Both the position numbers and the translations under genes were made by a program. Positions 7,955 through 16,381 of a DNA stretch of 51,598 bases are shown piece after piece. The DNA comes from Holdemanella hominis (GTDB lineage Bacteria; Bacillota_I; Bacilli_A; Erysipelotrichales; Erysipelotrichaceae), in the NCBI RefSeq assembly GCF_014306155.1, contig NZ_JACRWH010000007.1:1-51598 (forward strand), read 5' to 3'. The stretch's first letter is position 1. Each line of letters begins with the position of its first letter. Below the pieces are notes generated by a model. It saw only the letters and a program-made list of their open reading frames with translations, was not told where the DNA came from and made no database searches.

Positions 7955-8419
7955 ATGTCAGAAAATAAAGAAATTAAGAAAGTAGATATTCCATTACATA
8001 TTGGAGATTCAGCTACATTTGTCAAAACGATTACAGAAACAGATGTTGTTTTATTTGGCGGATTGACTGGAGATTATTCTCAAATGCACTTTAATGAAGA
8101 ATATATGAAACACACAATGTATGGCACTCGTATTGCACATGGTATTTTAACTTTTGCGATTGGATGTACAGCATCTACTAAAATTCAAGAACAAGTGAAA
8201 TCACCAGTACCATCTGCATCTTATGGATATGATAAGTTGCGCTTTATTAAACCCGTTTATTTTGGAGATACATTAACATGTAAATATACAGTAGATCGTA
8301 TTGAAGAAGAAACAAATAAAACTTTCTCGAAATTGGAAATTTTTAATCAGCATGGAGAAATTGTATTATTCGCTATTCATATTTTAAAATTTTTCCCATT
8401 AGAAGAAGACGGAGAATAA
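7955..8419 (+). CDS. MaoC-family (R)-specific enoyl-CoA hydratase/dehydratase
   Basis: A 154-residue hot-dog fold protein. The MaoC hydratase motif is clear: T-G-D-Y-S-Q-M-H-F-N with the catalytic Asp and His spaced five apart (about residues 44-50), then G-T-R-I-A-H-G-I-L-T. Such enzymes add or remove water at the 2,3 position of acyl-CoAs. Starting 4 bases after the CoA-transferase, it very likely acts on the CoA thioester that enzyme makes. The reaction direction and substrate are inferred only. Confidence 0.88.
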   Translation: MSENKEIKKVDIPLHIGDSATFVKTITETDVVLFGGLTGDYSQMHFNEEYMKHTMYGTRIAHGILTFAIGCTASTKIQEQVKSPVPSASYGYDKLRFIKPVYFGDTLTCKYTVDRIEEETNKTFSKLEIFNQHGEIVLFAIHILKFFPLEEDGE

Positions 8420-8423
8420 TTTT

Positions 8424-9380
8424 ATGAAAATTGTAATGTTAGGAGCCGGTGCTTTAGGTAGTACCATTGGTGGAACTTTAGCAAGTACAAATGAAGTGCA
8501 TTTTGTAGATATGTGGAAAGAACATGTCGATTTAATCAATAAAAACGGTCTTAAAATGACAGATGAAAATAAAGATTGGTATGTGAAAGTGGATGCACGC
8601 TATGATGGAACAGGAATTGGGCCAGCTGATTTAGTGATTGTTTTAGTAAAATCTTTTGCAACAAAAACAGCGATTCAGCAATTGAAAGAAACAAATGTTA
8701 TTGGAAAAGATACATTGGTTATGTCTTTACAAAATGGTTTAGGAAATGAAGAAACGATTGCCGAAGTTATTGGTGAAGAAAATGTGATTAGTGGAAAAAC
8801 ATATGCCGGTGGACGTTTGATTGAAGCAGGTTATGTAGCTGGTCGTGTTAAGAGTAAATGGACATATATTGGAGAGTTGGATGGAAAAATTACAGATCGA
8901 ATTCAAAATGTATGTAAGACATTTAATGAAGCAGGTTTGCTTTGTGAAGTAAGTGACAACATTCGTGGATTGATCTGGGACAAATTATTGATTAACGTAG
9001 CTGCTGGTGCACTATGTGGAATTACACATTTGCCATATGGGCCATTATATGAAGAAGAATATTTAAAGGATGTAGCAGTTATGGCTGTTCAAGAAGGTAT
9101 TGATGTTGCCAAAGCAGCTGGAGTAAAGCTAAAAAATGAAGATCCAGAGTATCCTTGGTATGCAGCTAGTGAAGGTTTACCACCAACATTTAAAACCTCA
9201 ATTCAACAATCATTAGAGTTTAAGAGACCAACAGAAATTGATTTTATCAACGGATCTGTTGTGGAATATGGTAAAAAATATGGAATTAAGACACCAGTGA
9301 ACCAAACATTAGTGGCTTGTGTAAAAGGAATTGAAAAATACATTCTTCAATATGAGCCATCATTGCACAAGGAAAAATAA
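8424..9380 (+). CDS. Ketopantoate reductase family (ApbA/PanE) 2-keto acid reductase
   Basis: A 318-residue protein of the 2-dehydropantoate 2-reductase family: an N-terminal Rossmann motif G-A-G-A-L-G-S-T-I-G-G (residues 7-17), V-K-S-F near 75, Q-N-G-L-G-N near 103-108, and the C-terminal helical domain with the conserved W-D-K-L-L-I-N. True PanE makes pantoate, but the operon holds no other pantothenate gene. A catabolic role, reducing a 2-keto acid to a 2-hydroxy acid or the reverse, fits better beside a CoA-transferase. The start is 4 bases after the MaoC stop. Confidence 0.85.
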   Translation: MKIVMLGAGALGSTIGGTLASTNEVHFVDMWKEHVDLINKNGLKMTDENKDWYVKVDARYDGTGIGPADLVIVLVKSFATKTAIQQLKETNVIGKDTLVMSLQNGLGNEETIAEVIGEENVISGKTYAGGRLIEAGYVAGRVKSKWTYIGELDGKITDRIQNVCKTFNEAGLLCEVSDNIRGLIWDKLLINVAAGALCGITHLPYGPLYEEEYLKDVAVMAVQEGIDVAKAAGVKLKNEDPEYPWYAASEGLPPTFKTSIQQSLEFKRPTEIDFINGSVVEYGKKYGIKTPVNQTLVACVKGIEKYILQYEPSLHKEK

Positions 9381-9381
9381 T

Positions 9382-9756
9382 ATGGCAACGTATTTAGAAC
9401 ACATGGCTTTTAAAGTTAATGATTTAGATTGGTGTGTCAGATTTTTTCAAGAAGTGTTTGATATGCCCATCCGACTTTCTTTAGGACAAGCACCCCATCG
9501 TAAAATTTGGCTTCATGCAGGTATTCAGTTAAACGAAGATTTAGAATATAAAAATGAGGAAGGTCGCTGTGATCATTTCGCATTAATGGTATCTGACTAT
9601 GATGAAGTATTAAAAAAGTGCTTGGGATATGGTTGTAAAGCATTGCCAACAGGGGAAAACTGGATACAGATGCCAAATGGAATGATTATTGAACTAAAAC
9701 GTGGAGATCAAAAAGCATTAGATACAATTATTTCCCAAAAACCTTGGGTAGATTAG
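9382..9756 (+). CDS. VOC-family (glyoxalase/dioxygenase fold) protein
   Basis: A 124-residue single-module VOC protein. The typical pattern is visible: E-H-M-A-F-K-V near residues 6-12 with a metal-ligand-type His, C-D-H-F-A-L-M-V in the second half with another His, and I-I-E-L-K with the terminal Glu. Such folds include epimerases, lyases and dioxygenases; in a CoA-ester operon an epimerase or isomerase role is plausible but unproven. The start at 9382 follows an AAGGA ribosome binding site formed by the end of the preceding gene; the stop overlaps the ribosome binding site of the next. Confidence 0.75.
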   Translation: MATYLEHMAFKVNDLDWCVRFFQEVFDMPIRLSLGQAPHRKIWLHAGIQLNEDLEYKNEEGRCDHFALMVSDYDEVLKKCLGYGCKALPTGENWIQMPNGMIIELKRGDQKALDTIISQKPWVD

Positions 9757-9764
9757 GAGAAATT

Positions 9765-10235
9765 ATGCGTAAGTTAGTGATTGTGAATGGACCGAATAAT
9801 AATTTTTACGGAATTCGTAATAAGGGTCAATATGGAAATCAGTTATATGCTGATTTAGTCGAAGAATTGAAAGAATATGGAGCTACTTTAGGTTTTGAAG
9901 TGGAATCTTTCCAAAGTAATGGAGAAGGTGCTTTAATTGACTATTTTCAAAGCTTATATTATGAAGCTGAAAAAACAGGAAAAAAAATACCAATGGTATT
10001 AAACCCAGGTGCTTATACACATTATAGTTATGCATTGATGGATGCACTCGAATCAGTGCATACTTTGGTACCGGCTATTGAAGTACACATGTCAAATATT
10101 CAAGGAAGAGATAATTTTCGTCATATTTCAGTAACAGCGGCAGAATGTTTGGGTCAAGTTTCTGGTATGGGAAAAACAAGTTATAAAATGGCTATGTTTG
10201 CGTTTAAACAATTAGAAGAAGAAGGCAACTTGTAG
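9765..10235 (+). CDS. Type II 3-dehydroquinate dehydratase-like lyase
   Basis: A 156-residue member of the AroQ (type II dehydroquinase) fold. By comparison with the Mycobacterium enzyme, the catalytic set is kept: N in N-G-P-N, the lid R and the base Y in I-R-N-K-G-Q-Y-G, N and H in L-N-P-G-A-Y-T-H, H in E-V-H-M-S-N, and R in G-R-D-N-F-R. Differences are L to N after N-G-P-N, E to N next to the lid Arg, and H to Q in the usual H-A-R-E-E-F-R. It may be a genuine dehydroquinase, or a relative that acts on a different hydroxy acid, because it is the last gene of a CoA-transferase operon rather than a shikimate operon. The AGGAG before 9765 sets the start. Confidence 0.75.
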   Translation: MRKLVIVNGPNNNFYGIRNKGQYGNQLYADLVEELKEYGATLGFEVESFQSNGEGALIDYFQSLYYEAEKTGKKIPMVLNPGAYTHYSYALMDALESVHTLVPAIEVHMSNIQGRDNFRHISVTAAECLGQVSGMGKTSYKMAMFAFKQLEEEGNL

Positions 10236-10290
10236 TTAAAATATATTCCTTGATGAAGCTGTAACGGATAAAAAAGTTTTAGCTTGATAA

Positions 10291-10336
10291 AAAAGACCGA
10301 TATTTAAGACTTAAAAACTTGAATATCGGTCTTTTG
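10291..10336 (+). terminator. Terminator of the CoA-transferase operon
   Basis: A long stem AAAGACCGATATT / AATATCGGTCTTT with T-rich sequence after it. Between here and 10484 I see only AT-rich sequence with no gene. Confidence 0.85.
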
Positions 10337-10483
10337 TTTGTATGTTAAGAAATTGTTTTTGGAGAAGATAAATGATTGAATTATTTAATTTGTACTATAT
10401 TGGTATGACAAAATAGATTATTGTAAACATATTGTTTAAGTTTAAATCCTACAAAATAATGCAACGATTCAATAATCGTTTGA

Positions 10484-10508
10484 AATAAAAAGATGCACTA
10501 GGCATCTT
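10484..10508 (-). terminator. Terminator of the methionine gamma-lyase-family gene
   Basis: On the minus strand AAGATGC (10508-10502) pairs with GCATCTT (10496-10490), followed by TTTATTT. The stem overlaps the stop codon. The same hairpin is kept beside the relic copy at 5025-5043. Confidence 0.75.
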
Positions 10509-11760
10509 AGTTGTTTTTCATATTTGTTAGGGCAAGAAGAATAGAAAGTTTTCCATATTCTAATGTTAATCCACCCTGCATATATAAAGTATAGGGTTCA
10601 ACGACTGGAGCATCTGCACTTAGTTCGATTGTACTTCCTTGTGTAAAGCTTCCAGCAGCCATAACTTCATCAAATGGATAGCCTGGCATTGGAGCGGCCA
10701 TAACACGAACAAATGAATCAATTGGACTTGTGGATTGAATGCCTTGTGTAAAGCTAACAAGATTTTCTTTGGAACCTAGTTCTAAAGTTTGAATGATATC
10801 CGTTCTTTCATCATTATAAGCAGGCGATACGTTTTTATAGCCTAATTTTTCTAACATATAAGCTGTGAAAACGGCTGTCTTTAAAGCACTCTTTACAGCA
10901 TTTGGTGCCATGAAAATACCTTTAAAGAAAGAGTTGTTCAAGTTAAAGTTTGCGCCCAAATCCTTACCGATTCCAGGAGCTGTTAAGCGTTCAGCTACCA
11001 TATTGATCAATTCTTTATTACCAGCTACATATCCTCCGGTAGAGGCGATTCCTCCACCTAAGTTTTTCATCAAGGATCCCACCACTACATCAGCACCAAT
11101 ATGTCCTGGCTCTAATTTTTCAACAAGTTCACCATAACAGTTATCGACCATGATAATAACGTCTTTGTTTACTTCACGAATCTTTTTGATGATACGCTCA
11201 AGCTTTGAAATGGTTAATGATAAACGGTGGGCATATCCTCTAGATCTTTGGATTTCCACTAATTTTACATTGTTTTCTTTTAAACGAGAAATAATCTTAT
11301 CATCATCAAAATCATCATTCACTAAATCAATTTGTTCATACTTTACACCATTGGCTTTTAAGGATTGTGTAGAATCCCCACATAAACCAATCATTTCCTG
11401 TAAAGAATCATATGGAGCACCAGAAATGGAAATCATTGTATCTCCATGTTTTAATAGGGCAGATAAAGTTAAATATAAAGCGTTTGTACCACTCATGATT
11501 TGAGGACGTACTAAAGCATCTTCACATCCGAGTACTGTCGCAAAAATACGTTCAATCTTATCACGACCCTCATCATAGTTACCGTATCCGTTAATATCCG
11601 CAAAGTCAGAATAAGAAACGTGGTTCTCAATAAATGTAGCTAAGATACGATCTGAATTGTATAAACATACATCATCAATTTTTTTATAAATATCTTTTAA
11701 AACGACATCCGATTCTTCTGCCATTTTCAATAAGTCTTTATCAATTTGTTCTAAAATCAT
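10507..11760 (-). CDS. Methionine gamma-lyase family protein (YnbB/'aluminum resistance' type PLP enzyme)
   Basis: A 417-residue PLP-dependent enzyme of the PF06838 family. It contains V-D-N-C-Y-G-E-L (aspartate that binds the pyridine nitrogen) and G-S-L-M-K-N-L-G-G-G, in which the Lys is the expected Schiff-base residue. The family is fold type I and resembles Cys/Met metabolism lyases, but its physiological substrate is not settled. GGAGG lies 6 bases before the start at 11760; a longer reading to 12000 is rejected because it runs through the divergent manA gene. A fossil copy lies at 5042-5316. Confidence 0.88.
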   Translation of the reverse strand: MILEQIDKDLLKMAEESDVVLKDIYKKIDDVCLYNSDRILATFIENHVSYSDFADINGYGNYDEGRDKIERIFATVLGCEDALVRPQIMSGTNALYLTLSALLKHGDTMISISGAPYDSLQEMIGLCGDSTQSLKANGVKYEQIDLVNDDFDDDKIISRLKENNVKLVEIQRSRGYAHRLSLTISKLERIIKKIREVNKDVIIMVDNCYGELVEKLEPGHIGADVVVGSLMKNLGGGIASTGGYVAGNKELINMVAERLTAPGIGKDLGANFNLNNSFFKGIFMAPNAVKSALKTAVFTAYMLEKLGYKNVSPAYNDERTDIIQTLELGSKENLVSFTQGIQSTSPIDSFVRVMAAPMPGYPFDEVMAAGSFTQGSTIELSADAPVVEPYTLYMQGGLTLEYGKLSILLALTNMKNN

Positions 11761-11848
11761 AAATAACCTCCAAAAGTCCACTTCTTCTATTATACACGAT
11801 TTAAATATTTGTGATATGCTCAAGTCAAGATATGAAGGGAAGTAAAAA

Positions 11849-12793
11849 ATGGAAAAAGTATTATTTTTAGATTCGCCCATGAAAGAAAAGCTGTATGGTT
11901 CAAGGCGCATCCAAGAAAAGTTTGGCTTCGGTCCTATGGACAAAAAGATTGGAGAATACTGGGCTATTAGTGCACATGATAATGGCTTAAGTAAGATCAA
12001 AAATGGAAAATATAAAGGGGAAACATTAAAAGATGTATATTTAAATCATAGAGAATTATTTGCGAATGATCCTCACGATAAGTTTCCACTATTAGTTAAA
12101 ATTAATGAGATTCAAGAACCATGTTCCGTGCAGGTACATCCAGATGATGCATATGCTAGAAAACATGAAAATGATTTTGGTAAGGCTGAATTTTGTCTGT
12201 GGCTAGATGTGGAAGAAGGTACAAAAATCATTCGTGGACATAATGCCAAGACAAAGGAAGAATTTCGAAAGGCCATAGAAGAAAAAGCTTGGGATACTTT
12301 ATTCGTTCGAAAACCAGTGTGCGCAAATGAATTTGTTTATACACCTGTAGGAACTATTCATGGTATTGAAGGGAAACTAATGATGGCTGAAGTGCAACAA
12401 TCCAGTGATGTTACATATCGTATATATGATTATGATCGAAAAGATGCGAATGGGAATATGCGAGAACTACATATTGAAAAGGCTATTAAAGTCACAAATA
12501 TACCGCATATTGAACTAGATGTGCATCCAACAGTTACGATGTTAGAAGGAAATGAAGTCATTGAATATGTGAATGAAAAGTATTTTAGTGTGATTCGATA
12601 CAAAATTCAAAATGAAATTCAGATCAACAATCCTTCATATTCCTTATGCTTACCATTAAGTGGAAATGGAATCTTACATATTGATGGAAAAGACTATGAT
12701 ATTCAAGTAGGCATTGGCTTTATCATCACAAGTCATACAAAAAGATACTCCATCCAAGGTAATATCGATTTACTGGTAAGTGTGCCAAAATAA
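11849..12793 (+). CDS. manA: Mannose-6-phosphate isomerase, class I
   Basis: A 314-residue cupin enzyme interconverting mannose-6-phosphate and fructose-6-phosphate. Zinc-site motifs are present: S-V-Q-V-H-P-D-D near residues 92-99 and the second-site G-T-I-H-G-I near 170, after Y-T-P-V. Length fits the short Bacillota form (about 315). GAAGGGAAG precedes the ATG. It stands alone, divergent from the methionine gamma-lyase-family gene across 88 bases; no PTS or other sugar gene is adjacent. Confidence 0.93.
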   Translation: MEKVLFLDSPMKEKLYGSRRIQEKFGFGPMDKKIGEYWAISAHDNGLSKIKNGKYKGETLKDVYLNHRELFANDPHDKFPLLVKINEIQEPCSVQVHPDDAYARKHENDFGKAEFCLWLDVEEGTKIIRGHNAKTKEEFRKAIEEKAWDTLFVRKPVCANEFVYTPVGTIHGIEGKLMMAEVQQSSDVTYRIYDYDRKDANGNMRELHIEKAIKVTNIPHIELDVHPTVTMLEGNEVIEYVNEKYFSVIRYKIQNEIQINNPSYSLCLPLSGNGILHIDGKDYDIQVGIGFIITSHTKRYSIQGNIDLLVSVPK

Positions 12794-12811
12794 AAGATCC
12801 GATTGGATCTT
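12785..12811 (-). terminator. Shared terminator between manA and the DUF4143 ATPase gene
   Basis: AAGATCC (12794-12800) and GGATCTT (12805-12811) form a 7-base stem with a 4-base loop. T-rich sequence follows on the minus strand (TTTTATTTT) and, less strongly, on the plus strand. Confidence 0.65.
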
Positions 12812-12812
12812 A

Positions 12813-14120
12813 TTATTTGATGAAATTCAATAAAAATTCACTGGCACCAATAGTTATAAAACCTTCTTCATCCATCATGGCTTTATAAGGTCGATTTACT
12901 ACCAATATTTTTTGAATTTGATCATTTAATTTAATGAAAGGACGAATTTCTCGGTTTCGAGTTTCAGAATTTGAGATATCTGTTGAAATTTGAATGTAAT
13001 ATTTACGTTCATTTTTTTGTGCAAAAAAATCAATTTCATTTGTTTTTCGAACGGATTTACCTTCTTTATTTTTTTCAACTGTATCGAAAGTTCCAACATT
13101 AATGTTATATCCATTATATATGAGTTCATTGTACACAATATTTTCTAACAATTGTCCCTCATCGGGATACGCAAAATTTAATCGTGCATTTCTTAAACCT
13201 GTATCCACAAAATAGTATTTTCTTAAAGCACCAATTTCTTTCTTTCCACGAATGTCATAGCGATTCGCTTCTTGGAGAATGAAGGCATCCTTAAAATATT
13301 GAATATATTTTTCAATTGTTTGTGCATCAATGTTTTCATGTTTAACACTTTTAAATGTATTTGATAATTTCTTAGAATTCAACAATTCGCCTGTCAAATC
13401 ACTAAGAATGGTACAGAGTTCATCTAAGTTTTCTGTTTTCTTTAGCTTATTATGTTCAATAATATCTTTGAAATAGGTTGTTTCAAATAATCCTTTTAAA
13501 TATTGTTTCTTTGAATTTTCATCTGATAATACTGCAAGTGGCATGCCACCATACTGCATATATTCATATAAGGCATCTGTTTTAGAACCTTGTCTATAAC
13601 TGTAAAACTCTTCAAAAGATAATGGATGCATATGGATTTGGCTAGCCTTGTCTCTAAATTCTGTCACAATGTCGGTTGACAACATTTTTGAATTGGATCC
13701 AGTAATATAAAGGTCTATGTTTTTTTCATGAGAAAGTCCTAATACAACATCAACAAAAGAGATGGTTTCTGTATCTTTCGCTTTGGCTAATTTGATTTTT
13801 CCACCTGTTAATGCAGGATTAACAATTGTAAAAACACGTTGAATCTCATCTAAAATGACGTAACAGTCACTCTTATCTTTAGTGATAGAACGTACATACT
13901 TTCCTAGCTCAATGGGATTTCTTAAATGGGCATTCTTATCATCATCAAGTTCAATAAGAATTATATTTTCTTCAGGTACATTATTTTCTATAAGATAATC
14001 GGTGAATATTTCATGCAACAAATAGGATTTACCAGTTCTTCTTGGTCCAGTTATGACTTTTGGAAACCCGTTGTTCTTTAATGCGATAAGTTGATTTAAG
14101 TATTTAGTTCTTTTTATCAT
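12813..14120 (-). CDS. AAA-type ATPase with DUF4143 domain
   Basis: A 435-residue protein of the large AAA_14/DUF4143 family. Walker A is G-P-R-R-T-G-K-S-Y near residues 24-32; Walker B-like V-I-L-D-E-I-Q is near 95-101; an arginine-containing sensor region (Y-I-T-G-S-N-S-K) follows. The C-terminal DUF4143 nuclease-like part has E-I-D-F-F-A-Q and K-Y-Y-I-Q-I. Members are common, often variable between strains, and poorly understood. The ATG at 14120 is preferred over a GTG at 14129 because GGTG at 14130-14127 gives a correctly spaced ribosome binding site. A 14-base palindrome lies directly upstream. Confidence 0.88.
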   Translation of the reverse strand: MIKRTKYLNQLIALKNNGFPKVITGPRRTGKSYLLHEIFTDYLIENNVPEENIILIELDDDKNAHLRNPIELGKYVRSITKDKSDCYVILDEIQRVFTIVNPALTGGKIKLAKAKDTETISFVDVVLGLSHEKNIDLYITGSNSKMLSTDIVTEFRDKASQIHMHPLSFEEFYSYRQGSKTDALYEYMQYGGMPLAVLSDENSKKQYLKGLFETTYFKDIIEHNKLKKTENLDELCTILSDLTGELLNSKKLSNTFKSVKHENIDAQTIEKYIQYFKDAFILQEANRYDIRGKKEIGALRKYYFVDTGLRNARLNFAYPDEGQLLENIVYNELIYNGYNINVGTFDTVEKNKEGKSVRKTNEIDFFAQKNERKYYIQISTDISNSETRNREIRPFIKLNDQIQKILVVNRPYKAMMDEEGFITIGASEFLLNFIK

Positions 14121-14135
14121 TTTGATCACCTTTTT

Positions 14136-14337
14136 TGTAGAATTCTACACTTTTTCTGATTACATTTTAAAATGATTTAAAGAATAATTCAATTTATAAT
14201 CATTTTTTTTGTAGAATTCTACATTTTTTCTGACTATAAATTAATGATACACAGATAAAAAGTGGCCTGTATCCTTTACTTTAGGATTTTTGACCACTTT
14301 ATTTTATCTACAATCATTTTTTTTGTAGAATTCTACA
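14136..14337. repeat. Three copies of the palindrome TGTAGAATTCTACA upstream of the DUF4143 ATPase
   Basis: The perfect 14-base palindrome occurs at 14136-14149, 14210-14223 and 14324-14337, each inside longer similar flanks of T-tracts (for the last two, AATCATTTTTTTT before it). Spacings are 74 and 114 bases. The first sits just before the ATPase ribosome binding site. Most likely an operator or a dispersed repeat; no inference about the bound protein is possible. Confidence 0.7.
14258..14301 (-). terminator. Branched hairpin terminator of the histidine kinase operon
   Basis: Outer stem AAAGTGG / CCACTTT (14300-14294 with 14265-14259) and inner stem ATCCT / AGGAT, followed on the minus strand by TTTTATC. 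It closely resembles the element at 4946-4989. Confidence 0.7.
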
Positions 14338-14341
14338 TATT

Positions 14342-16381
14342 TTAGGATTTATGAAAACTTAGAATGGATTTGAAGAGATCCCCATCTGTTTCAATCATAA
14401 ACGTGCCATTTTGTACTTCGGTAAAACTTTTAACAATCGCAAGACCTAGACCGCTGCCAGCTTCATGCCTTGATTTATCGCCACGCACAAAACGTTCGGT
14501 AATATCACTATCAAAATCAAGCGGTTCTTTCGAAGTGTTTTTCATTATGATCATAACCGAATTACCAATGTCTTTTACATCCAAGAATACACGTGTGTTT
14601 TCAAGAGCATACTTAGAAATATTGGTAAATAAGTTTTCAAAAATACGATACGTCTTGTTTCCATCCAAACATACATGAATTTCTTTTTCTGGAAGATTTG
14701 TCACAAGCTGAAGATTTTTAGCTTGTAGAAGCTCTTCATTTTCTGCACATACCTGCTCCATGAATTCAATGATGTTAATATCAGAATATTCTAAATCAAT
14801 ATTACCACTATTGGCTTTGGATACTTCAAACAAATCTGTGATTAGAATGCTTAAACGATCGGTGTATTGATTCAATCGTTCTAAATAACTCTTTTTATCT
14901 TCCTCGCTAATACTAGGATCATTTAATAACTCTACATAATTTTTAATACCCGTTAATGGCGTTTTTAAATCATGTGATACATTTGAAATCAATTCTGTCT
15001 TGAGATTCTGTGATTGTACTTGTTCTTTTACAGCTTGTTCAAAACCATCCTTAATTTGATAGATATTATTGTTTAAAGATTGGAATAAACCAGAATCTGT
15101 AGGCTTAATATTCTCAAAATTACCACTCGATAGATCTTCAGTCATATGTAATATGTCTTGGTATTGACTTTGCACATTTTTGATTTTCTTATAGCCCACA
15201 ATGCTGATGCCAATTAATGATATAACGACGATAAAGAAAGAGAAGAATGGAATGTTAAGCAATGATATAAACGCAAGAATCAAAATCAGACATATTGAGA
15301 AAATAATATACTTTTTAAGGATTTCATCCGATAAATCGGTTGAAATGATTTGTTCCACTTTATTTGAGAAATAAAGAATGAATTTTCCAATCCATGTTTT
15401 ATGAAAGAACCAGTCTTTAACCGATGCTGTAAATTGACATTTTAACCAATATACGGATAAACCAATAAAGAATAAGGTGATAGACCACGCAAGAATATTC
15501 ACTCCATATACGATAGGCTGACTCAATTCAATGTGATAACGATTTAGAATGTGTAAGAATGTACCTTCAATCGAATAGGTAGTTAATATGCATGTACCAC
15601 TAGCTAGTAGGGCATCAATTGTTAGAAACAAGATAAATGCAGGTTCAAATAACCAGTTATTCACATGTCTAAAGATATAGGCTTCCTTTTCATACGCATA
15701 TTTATTAAGGAAGACATATAGAGCGATAATGGCACTACAAATCAAGAAGGCTGTCATAAAGAAATAGGCGTATTGATCGGCATCTAAATCTAAGAAGTCA
15801 ATTAGACTTGTATTATCATAATTTAAAACAGCTGGAATATAGAATGTTAATACGACATCACTTGGCATATGAAGTGTATAGCCTGGAAATGGCTTTCCAT
15901 CACAATAATATGTGCCACCATAGTATTCATAATACTTTTCACTGTTATAGTTAATAAGATTCACAATATTATCCGTTACATTTAAAGTGTTCGAATCTAA
16001 AGTATCATAATATCTTGTATCTTTTTTCTTTACATTCACATTAAATTGTTTTGAAGTGATTTTATTGTTTACATCACACGTATAAAAGAAGTTTGGATCA
16101 TTCTCAAAAATGTTTTTTGCGCTAGATAAAGATGAGTCTAACCCTTTTTTTATATCCTTTTGAATATCTTCCGGTGTATCTTTCTCAAAAGTAATATATT
16201 CATACTTTGGATCTTGTTCCAATTTTTTAGCAAGAATAAAAGCTGTAAGATTCTGCTCTAAAGTTTCAGGAAGCTTCGTTGGAGTAGCGGTAGAAACATT
16301 TGGATAAAAACTTGTCACTATACAAGAACTAATGATGCATAAAGCACATAGTATTGTTAAAAAAATATTTTTCTTTTTCAT
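14342..16381 (-). CDS. Membrane sensor histidine kinase
   Basis: A 679-residue kinase. An N-terminal membrane segment (about residues 5-25) precedes an extracytoplasmic region of about 180 residues, then several more membrane segments around residues 205-400. The catalytic part has the dimerisation helix with phospho-acceptor His470 (V-S-H-D-L-K-T-P-L), the N box (N-L-F-T-N-I-S-K-Y-A), and G2 (G-S-G-L-G-L-A-I-V). It overlaps the response regulator gene by 4 bases (ATGA), so they are co-translated. The size and multi-pass membrane part resemble VanS/BceS-like sensors of envelope stress, but the signal is unknown. Confidence 0.92.
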   Translation of the reverse strand: MKKKNIFLTILCALCIISSCIVTSFYPNVSTATPTKLPETLEQNLTAFILAKKLEQDPKYEYITFEKDTPEDIQKDIKKGLDSSLSSAKNIFENDPNFFYTCDVNNKITSKQFNVNVKKKDTRYYDTLDSNTLNVTDNIVNLINYNSEKYYEYYGGTYYCDGKPFPGYTLHMPSDVVLTFYIPAVLNYDNTSLIDFLDLDADQYAYFFMTAFLICSAIIALYVFLNKYAYEKEAYIFRHVNNWLFEPAFILFLTIDALLASGTCILTTYSIEGTFLHILNRYHIELSQPIVYGVNILAWSITLFFIGLSVYWLKCQFTASVKDWFFHKTWIGKFILYFSNKVEQIISTDLSDEILKKYIIFSICLILILAFISLLNIPFFSFFIVVISLIGISIVGYKKIKNVQSQYQDILHMTEDLSSGNFENIKPTDSGLFQSLNNNIYQIKDGFEQAVKEQVQSQNLKTELISNVSHDLKTPLTGIKNYVELLNDPSISEEDKKSYLERLNQYTDRLSILITDLFEVSKANSGNIDLEYSDINIIEFMEQVCAENEELLQAKNLQLVTNLPEKEIHVCLDGNKTYRIFENLFTNISKYALENTRVFLDVKDIGNSVMIIMKNTSKEPLDFDSDITERFVRGDKSRHEAGSGLGLAIVKSFTEVQNGTFMIETDGDLFKSILSFHKS

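Noticed and set aside
10507..12000. A longer methionine gamma-lyase-family protein starting at 12000
   Set aside because: The added 80 residues run antisense through the start of manA, while GGAGG before the ATG at 11760 marks the real start.
14136..14337. The three TGTAGAATTCTACA palindromes as a CRISPR array or terminators
   Set aside because: Units are too short and spacing is irregular (74 and 114 bases), with no cas genes; the palindrome has no room for a proper loop, so it is not a good terminator.
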